Shown here: positions 5,057 through 9,425 of the stretch, in pieces
How the letters are laid out: each line of letters opens with the position of its first letter
How positions within the stretch are numbered: position 1 is the first letter of the stretch
Origin: Eikenella sp963515595
GTDB lineage: Bacteria > Pseudomonadota > Gammaproteobacteria > Burkholderiales > Neisseriaceae
Direction of reading: 5' to 3'
NCBI GenBank assembly: GCA_963515595.1
Contig: CAUPYH010000067.1
Span: 1-9,425, forward strand
DNA: 9,425 nucleotides
Translations under genes and position numbers: made by a program
Notes under the pieces: model-generated
Seen by the model: the letters and a program-made list of their open reading frames with translations, nothing else
Told to the model about the DNA's origin: nothing
Database searches by the model: none

Positions 5057-5123
5057 AGGCTACCTGAAAAGTGTTGGCTTTGCGGAAACTTAGCTACGTT
5101 CACACTTCGCCTTCAGGTAGCCT
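5057..5123 (+). terminator. DUS inverted pair after cdsA
   Basis: Exact DUS copies at 5057-5068 (plus) and 5112-5123 (minus) form a 12-bp stem. The pairing continues inward as AAGTGT/ACACTT after a 4-base bulge on the right side, with a large apical loop. The trailing T run is poor (TTCCTG), so termination may be incomplete or factor-dependent. Confidence 0.6.
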
Positions 5124-5125
5124 TC

Positions 5126-5155
5126 CTGAGAAACTGCCTGTTTCTATGCTAAAAT
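5126..5155 (+). promoter_or_regulatory. Extended -10 promoter of the ribonuclease gene
   Basis: TGC-TAAAAT (5147-5155) is an extended -10 element. CTGAGA (5126-5131), matching the -35 consensus at 4 of 6, lies 18 bases upstream. The start site would be near 5162, about 40 bases before the gene, and the promoter begins 2 bases after the DUS hairpin. Confidence 0.5.
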
Positions 5156-5202
5156 CCGCCCCCCTCAATATTTCAACCCCGAAAAACGGTTTCCCCTTTT
5201 AA

Positions 5203-7071
5203 ATGAATATATTCTACGAAGAAAGCGGCCAATTCAAAGTGGCCGCCGTGGTGCAGAAAAACGATAGCACCTATCAGGTCACTACCCAGCATGGCAAACG
5301 CGCCAAAATCAAAGCCAACAACGTTTTCGTGGAATTCACCGAGCCGATGGACGCTTTCCTCGAACGTGCCCAAGCCGAAGCCGTACAAATTGATACCGAC
5401 TTGTTGTGGGAATTTTGCGGCGAAGACGAATTCACCGCCCAAAACATCGCCGCCGACTACTTCGGCCATACCCCAAGCCAGCACGAACTAGCCGCCACCC
5501 TGATTGCGCTCTATGCCGCACCAATGTATTTCTATAAAAAAGGCAAAGGCGTATTTAAAGCGGCACCGGAAGACACCCTGAAGCAGGCACTGGCCGCCAT
5601 CGAGCGCAAAAAACAGCAAGACGCACAAATAGCCGCTTGGGCGGAAGAATTAGCACAAGGCCGCCTACCTGCCGAAATCGCCACCGATTTACGCACCATC
5701 CTGCACAACCCAGACAAACAATCACTCACCTACAAAGCTTTCACCAAAGCCGCTGCCGAACTAAAAATTTCTGCCTACCAGCTGGCTCGGCAAACCGGCG
5801 GTGTCAACTCATTACCGCAATATCTGCTTGATGGCTTCTGCTGCAAACACTTCCCACAAGGCACCGCCGCACCGGAAATCGCCGTGCCTGCTATCCCCGA
5901 ACTGCCAGATGCCGCCGATTTGCTCACGTTCTCCATTGATGATGCCGAAACCAGCGAAATTGACGATGCCTTATCGGTGCATGATTTGCCCAACGGCAGC
6001 AAACGTGTCGGTATTCACATCGCCGTGCCCACGCTGGCCATTGCCGAAAACAGCCCGATTGAAACCCTTATTAAACAAAGGCAAAGCACGGCTTACTACC
6101 CTGGCGGCAAAATCACCATGCTGCCGGATAACTGGATTAAAACCTTCAGCCTAGACGAAGGCAAACGGCCGGTATTGAGCCTGTATGTAGAAGTAGATGC
6201 CGATTTTCAGGTAGCCTCCACACCGCAAACCCGCCTCGAAAACCTAACCATCAAGCATAACCTGCGCATTCAAGACATCGAGCCGCACTTCAATGCCGAC
6301 ACCGGCCTCTCCGAGAACGAGCCCGTACAATTCCCCTGCCAACCGCAGCTGCGCTGGCTGTATCGCTTCGCCGTCGAACGCCAAAAGCAGCGCGACCGCT
6401 ACGAAGAAAACCGCGCCCCGCAATACGATTACGGCATCGAATTCAATCCCGATGGCAGCGTGCGCATCAGCCGCCGCGAGCGCGGTTCACCCATCGATAC
6501 GTTAGTATCTGAAATGATGATTCTGGCCAACAGCACCTGGGCGCAAATGCTGGATGAAAACGACCTGCCGGGTTTATTCCGTGTACAAACCAGTGGCAAA
6601 GTACGCATGAGCACCCAATCCGAGCCACACATCGGCATGGGTGTGGCGCATTACGGCTGGTTCACCTCCCCATTACGCCGCGCTGCCGACTGCATCAACC
6701 AGCTTCAGCTGCTTAGTTTGATCGATTCCAAGCTATCACCGCGTTTCCAAAAAAACGACAGCAACCTGTTTGCCGCCTTACGCGACTTCGATGCAACCTA
6801 TACTGCCTATGCCGACTTCCAACGCCAAATGGAGGCTTACTGGAGCTTAATATATCTGGAACAAGAACAATGCCGCGAGCTGACCGCCGTATTGCTGAAA
6901 GAAGATCTGGTGCGTATTGATGGTTTGCCACTGGTCAACCGTGTGCACGGTATACCGATCGACATTCAGCCTAAAACCCGCATGAAACTGGCCATTACTC
7001 AGTTGGATGCCGAGCAGCAGTTATTATCTTTGAAATATCTGAATGTATTGCCGCCTAAACCAGCTGCTTAA
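5203..7071 (+). CDS. RNase II/VacB-family exoribonuclease (RNB domain)
   Basis: Predicted cytoplasmic 3'-5' exoribonuclease of 622 residues that degrades single-stranded RNA with Mg2+. The RNB domain spans roughly residues 240-500. Its metal-binding motif reads FSIDDAETSEIDDALS: Asp246, Glu252, Asp254 and Asp255 align with E. coli RNase II Asp201, Asp207, Asp209 and Asp210. Other RNB landmarks are GIHIAVPTLAI, TAYYPGGKITMLPDN and YGWFTSPLRRAAD, the last with the conserved active-site arginines. The N-terminal 235 residues show no obvious canonical cold-shock domains. The C-terminus (about 570-618) may be an S1-like RNA-binding fold. At 622 residues it is close to RNase II (644) and shorter than RNase R. 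I see no Shine-Dalgarno before the ATG at 5203. A DUS lies inside the gene at 6206-6217. It appears to be a single-gene unit. I give no symbol because rnb and vacB/rnr cannot be separated by eye. Confidence 0.9.
   Translation: MNIFYEESGQFKVAAVVQKNDSTYQVTTQHGKRAKIKANNVFVEFTEPMDAFLERAQAEAVQIDTDLLWEFCGEDEFTAQNIAADYFGHTPSQHELAATLIALYAAPMYFYKKGKGVFKAAPEDTLKQALAAIERKKQQDAQIAAWAEELAQGRLPAEIATDLRTILHNPDKQSLTYKAFTKAAAELKISAYQLARQTGGVNSLPQYLLDGFCCKHFPQGTAAPEIAVPAIPELPDAADLLTFSIDDAETSEIDDALSVHDLPNGSKRVGIHIAVPTLAIAENSPIETLIKQRQSTAYYPGGKITMLPDNWIKTFSLDEGKRPVLSLYVEVDADFQVASTPQTRLENLTIKHNLRIQDIEPHFNADTGLSENEPVQFPCQPQLRWLYRFAVERQKQRDRYEENRAPQYDYGIEFNPDGSVRISRRERGSPIDTLVSEMMILANSTWAQMLDENDLPGLFRVQTSGKVRMSTQSEPHIGMGVAHYGWFTSPLRRAADCINQLQLLSLIDSKLSPRFQKNDSNLFAALRDFDATYTAYADFQRQMEAYWSLIYLEQEQCRELTAVLLKEDLVRIDGLPLVNRVHGIPIDIQPKTRMKLAITQLDAEQQLLSLKYLNVLPPKPAA
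6206..6217 (-). repeat. Intragenic DNA uptake sequence inside the ribonuclease gene
   Basis: An exact TTCAGGTAGCCT, part of the longer TTTTCAGGTAGCCT used in the terminators, lies in frame and encodes part of Asp-Phe-Gln-Val-Ala-Ser (residues 334-339). It is the only DUS in this window within a coding region. Confidence 0.9.
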
Positions 7072-7387
7072 ATGATAGTGTACTGGCTCAATACAACAAC
7101 GGCTTATTTCCACTATTCTCTGCGGACAAAGCAGGCAAATAATCGATTTATCCACAAACAGCCAATTAGCCCAGCCATTATTCCACAATAATCTACAGTC
7201 GAACGGCAACCAAACAACAAGGTTTACTTATCCTATCTAAATGGTTTTAATTAATTTTCTGGATAATCCACTATTTCTGTACTGCTCCAATATAAACAAC
7301 AAAAAATAAATTAGAAACTAGATATAAAAACGACTTGGCTCAACCTACCCCGGTATTAAATTTCAAACTTCGTAATTTAAAAATATC
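7072..7387. other. AT-rich 316-base intergenic region upstream of gnd
   Basis: This gap is about one third G+C by hand count over 7081-7380 (103 of 300), far below the flanking genes. It has no DUS and no terminator-like hairpin, unlike nearly every other gap here. It contains one perfect DnaA-box 9-mer (TTATCCACA, 7148-7156) and an 11-mer, TAATCCACTAT (7264-7274), resembling a Correia terminus. Near the 3' end, TTGGCT (7335-7340) and TAAATT (7357-7362) are a weak possible promoter for gnd. No gene is evident. Confidence 0.6.
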
Positions 7388-8854
7388 ATGCAAAACCCTC
7401 TTCACAATAAAAGCGATATTGCAGTTATCGGTTTGGCCGTTATGGGACAAAACTTGATTCTGAATATGAACGATCACGGTTTCCAAGTGAGTGCCTACAA
7501 CCGCACGGCGGCTAAAACTGAGCAATTCCTTAATGGCCCAGCCAAAGATACAAAAATTATCGGTGCCTACAACTTGGAAGAACTAATCGGCCAATTGAAG
7601 CAGCCCCGCAAGGTGATGCTGATGGTGCAGGCCGGACAGGCAGTAGACGAGTTGATTGCGCAGTTGGTACCGCACTTGGATAAAGGTGACATCATCATCG
7701 ATGGTGGCAATGCCCATTATCCCGATACCGAACGGCGTACTGCTGAGCTGGCTGACCAAGGTATTTTATTTATAGGCACCGGTATTTCCGGCGGTGAAGA
7801 AGGCGCGCGCCATGGGCCGTCTATCATGCCTGGCGGCAATCCAAAAGCTTGGCCGGCAGTAAAGCCGATCTTGCAGGCAGTAGCCGCCAAAACGACCAGT
7901 GGTGAGATATGTTGTCACTGGGTGGGCAAAAACGGTGCTGGTCATTTTGTGAAAATGGTACACAACGGCATCGAATACGGCGATATGCAGCTTATCTGCG
8001 AAGCCTACCAGTTTATGAAAGACGGCCTGGGTATGAACCATACCGAAATGCAGGCTGTTTTTGCCGAATGGAATAAGACCGAACTTAATAGTTATCTGGT
8101 TCAAATTACTGCCGATATTTTGGGCATAAACGACGTAGACGGCACACCGCTGGTAGAAAAAATCCTCGATCGTGCCGGTCAGAAAGGCACCGGGAAATGG
8201 ACCGGTATCAATGCCTTGGATTTAGGCACGCCGCTCACGCTGATTACCGAAGCAGTGTTTGCTCGCTGTATTTCCGCCCTAAAAACCCAACGGGTGCAGG
8301 CTGCAACGGTTTTCGGGCATAAAATCGAGCCGGTGGCCGGAAATCGGGAAGAATGGCTGGCTGCTTTGCGCCAAGCATTGCTGGCTTCCAAAATTATTTC
8401 TTATGCTCAAGGCTTTATGCTGATGCGTCAGGCCAGTGAGCATTACGGCTGGGATTTGGATTATGGGAATACTGCTTTGTTATGGCGCGAAGGCTGCATC
8501 ATCCGTAGCGCGTTTTTAGGCAATATCCGCGATGCCTATGCCGCCAATCCGGATTTGGTGTTCCTTGGCAGCGATGCCTATTTCAAAAACCTGTTGCAGC
8601 AGGCCATGCCGGGCTGGCGCAAAGTGGCTGCTGCCGCGATGCAGCATGGTTTGCCGATGCCCTGCACCGTATCCGCCCTCTCCTTCCTCGACAGCTACAC
8701 CTGCGGCCGCCTGCCCGCCAACCTGTTGCAGGCGCAACGCGACTACTTCGGCGCCCACACCTATGAGCGCATCGATCGGCCGGAAGGCGAGTTTTTCCAC
8801 ACCAACTGGACAGGTACCGGCGGCGATACCGCTTCCACCGCCTACAATGTTTGA
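7388..8854 (+). CDS. gnd: 6-phosphogluconate dehydrogenase, decarboxylating
   Basis: Cytoplasmic oxidative pentose-phosphate enzyme that converts 6-phosphogluconate and NADP+ to ribulose 5-phosphate, CO2 and NADPH, a source of reductant for fatty acid synthesis. The 488 residues are slightly longer than the usual 468-482 because of a short N-terminal leader. The Rossmann motif is IAVIGLAVMGQNL (residues 11-23), and NRT at 38-40 supports NADP preference. IIDGGNAH and GTGISGGEEGARHGPSIMPGG (130-150) form the substrate site. HWVGKNGAGHFVKMVHNGIEY carries the catalytic Lys189 and Glu196 with His192 and Asn193. The family signature LDRAGQKGTGKW and the C-terminal FFHTNWTGTGG are intact. No Shine-Dalgarno precedes the ATG. 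The last 200 bases or so are markedly richer in G+C than the middle of the gene. The stop codon's final A begins a DUS. Confidence 0.97.
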   Translation: MQNPLHNKSDIAVIGLAVMGQNLILNMNDHGFQVSAYNRTAAKTEQFLNGPAKDTKIIGAYNLEELIGQLKQPRKVMLMVQAGQAVDELIAQLVPHLDKGDIIIDGGNAHYPDTERRTAELADQGILFIGTGISGGEEGARHGPSIMPGGNPKAWPAVKPILQAVAAKTTSGEICCHWVGKNGAGHFVKMVHNGIEYGDMQLICEAYQFMKDGLGMNHTEMQAVFAEWNKTELNSYLVQITADILGINDVDGTPLVEKILDRAGQKGTGKWTGINALDLGTPLTLITEAVFARCISALKTQRVQAATVFGHKIEPVAGNREEWLAALRQALLASKIISYAQGFMLMRQASEHYGWDLDYGNTALLWREGCIIRSAFLGNIRDAYAANPDLVFLGSDAYFKNLLQQAMPGWRKVAAAAMQHGLPMPCTVSALSFLDSYTCGRLPANLLQAQRDYFGAHTYERIDRPEGEFFHTNWTGTGGDTASTAYNV

Positions 8855-8880
8855 GGCTACCTGAAAGCTGATGTAGCTTT
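8854..8880 (+). repeat. DNA uptake sequence overlapping the gnd stop codon, plus small hairpin
   Basis: An exact AGGCTACCTGAA (8854-8865) starts with the last base of the TGA stop. It runs into a small hairpin, AAAGCT (8864-8869) with AGCTTT (8875-8880) over a 5-base loop. No T run follows. Confidence 0.8.
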
Positions 8881-8898
8881 AGTAGTAATCCAAAATTA

Positions 8899-8939
8899 AA
8901 GGCTACCTGAAAACCTTTTGCTGGTTTTCAGGTAGCCTT
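8899..8939. terminator. DUS-built bidirectional hairpin between gnd and lpxC
   Basis: AAGGCTACCTGAAAACC (8899-8915) and GGTTTTCAGGTAGCCTT (8923-8939) form a perfect 17-bp stem with a 7-base loop; both arms contain exact DUS copies (8900-8911 plus; 8927-8938 minus). It lies between convergent genes, so it can act in both directions: TTA follows on the plus side and a T-rich stretch (TTTAAT) follows on the minus side. Confidence 0.75.
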
Positions 8940-8941
8940 AT

Positions 8942-9047
8942 TATAGTGGATTAAAATAAAAATGAGACAAGGCGGCGAGCCGCAAGGCGTACAGGTAGTA
9001 CGTCAAGGCGAGCCAACGCCGTATCATTGCGATTTTAATCCACTATA
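8942..9047. mobile_element. Correia repeat enclosed element (CREE), 106 bp
   Basis: The ends are TATAGTGGATTAAAAT (8942-8957) and its exact complement (9032-9047), 16 of 16 matching; similarity continues to about 22 of 26. TATAGTGGATTAA is the known Correia terminus. The interior also fits: CAAGGCG occurs at 8968-8974, 8983-8989 and 9004-9010, with a CGTAC/GTACG hairpin (8988-8992, 8998-9002) and GAGCC-AACGCCGTA near the right end. At 106 bp it matches the internally deleted Correia size class (about 104-108 bp), which lacks the IHF-site region of the roughly 155-bp form. It has no coding capacity. Its right end is 13 bases from the lpxC stop codon and its left end is 2 bases from the DUS hairpin. 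Confidence 0.88.
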
Positions 9048-9060
9048 TCTGCTTGCCGGT

Positions 9061-9425
9061 TTATGCCGCAGCCGGCAGGGCGTGGAAAGCGGCGGGCAGG
9101 TTTTGGTTATGTGGGAAAGTGACCCATTCATAGCTTTCCGGATCGGCGAGAATGGCGCGTAATAAGGCGTTATTGATGGCGTGGCCGGATTTGTGGCCTT
9201 CGAATGCGCCGATTATCGGCGCACCGATTACATATAAATCGCCCACGGCATCGAGGATTTTGTGGCGCACAAATTCGTCGGGGTAGCGCAGACCTTCGGG
9301 ATTGAGTACATCGTTGTCATCGATTACCACGGCATTGCTCAAGTTGCCGCCCAAGCCCAGGCCGTGTGCACGCATCATTTCCACTTCCTGCATGAAGCCG
9401 AAGGTGCGGGCGCGGGCGATTTCTT
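9061..9425 (-). CDS. lpxC: UDP-3-O-acyl-N-acetylglucosamine deacetylase LpxC, C-terminal fragment
   Basis: Zn2+-dependent cytoplasmic deacetylase that catalyses the committed step of lipid A synthesis. Only the last 120 codons are visible; the 5' part runs off the right edge. The frame begins EIARARTFGFMQEVEMM, matching the E. coli EIAFARTFGF region. FVRHKILDAVGDL supplies zinc ligands corresponding to E. coli His238 and Asp242 (visible residues 54 and 58). KSGH supplies the catalytic His265 equivalent (visible residue 81), at exactly the expected spacing. The protein ends LPAAFHALPAAA. LpxC is usually regulated by FtsH proteolysis at its C-terminus; the short Ala-rich end resembles the E. 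coli tail only loosely. It is convergent with gnd. A Correia element begins 13 bases past its stop and would be part of the lpxC mRNA 3' end. Confidence 0.96.
   Translation of the reverse strand, partial: EIARARTFGFMQEVEMMRAHGLGLGGNLSNAVVIDDNDVLNPEGLRYPDEFVRHKILDAVGDLYVIGAPIIGAFEGHKSGHAINNALLRAILADPESYEWVTFPHNQNLPAAFHALPAAA

Noticed and set aside
4387..5103. Several minus- and plus-strand open frames of 70-140 codons across cdsA
   Set aside because: All overlap the confident cdsA frame and have the Gln/Pro/His/Cys-rich composition of shadow frames.
5203..7071. Loss of RNase activity because Glu252 replaces the second catalytic Asp
   Set aside because: Glu keeps the charge and occurs in other RNB-family branches. 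The other three acidic residues and the SPLRR arginines are intact, so inactivity cannot be claimed.
7072..7387. Chromosomal replication origin
   Set aside because: There is only one perfect DnaA box and two poor ones, with no dnaA, dnaN, rpmH or gidA neighbours and no clear unwinding 13-mers.
1056..8938. Repeated 12-mers as a possible CRISPR array
   Set aside because: Spacing is irregular, copies occur in both orientations and flank genes, and there are no uniform spacers. They match the Eikenella uptake sequence.
9061..9162. Plus-strand open frame 8962-9162 spanning the Correia element and the lpxC end
   Set aside because: It is antisense to LpxC, which has intact zinc-ligand and catalytic motifs, and it starts inside the repeat element without a ribosome-binding site.

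Overview
The window looks like chromosomal DNA of an Eikenella species (Neisseriaceae, Betaproteobacteria). The main evidence is a 12-mer, AGGCTACCTGAA, which occurs 13 times exactly and 3 more times with one mismatch in 9.4 kb. From established knowledge this is the Eikenella dialect of the neisserial DNA uptake sequence (AG-eikDUS). The proteins resemble neisserial and other proteobacterial orthologues, and a Correia-type element lies near the right end.

Layout, left to right. Positions 2-511 hold the 3' end of valS (valyl-tRNA synthetase). Next is an orphan gene for a small four-helix membrane protein (573-986). A structured leader then precedes fabA (1293-1817), followed by fabB (1910-3121). 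These two encode the dehydratase/isomerase and condensing enzyme that make unsaturated fatty acids, and they are separated by a DUS hairpin. After a strong intrinsic terminator comes a 458-base regulatory gap with an FNR-like site, a perfect -10 box and a palindrome. It leads into a FarR/NadR-type MarR regulator (3580-4026). cdsA (4252-5049, CDP-diacylglycerol synthase) and an RNase II/VacB-type ribonuclease (5203-7071) follow as apparently separate units. A 316-base AT-rich gap then precedes gnd (7388-8854, 6-phosphogluconate dehydrogenase). gnd converges on the 3' end of lpxC (minus strand, 9061 to beyond the right edge). The convergent gap holds a DUS hairpin and a 106-bp Correia element.

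Theme. Several genes concern envelope lipid: fabA/fabB make unsaturated acyl chains, cdsA makes the liponucleotide precursor of phospholipids, lpxC commits to lipid A, and FarR controls fatty-acid efflux or adhesion in relatives. Nearly every gene ends at a DUS or DUS pair, so transcription units are mostly single genes. I saw no phage, CRISPR, toxin-antitoxin or transposase genes, and no rRNA or tRNA. The window is a core-genome stretch whose novelty is mainly in its non-coding DNA: the Correia element, the fabA leader, the farR promoter region and a possible miniature element before cdsA.
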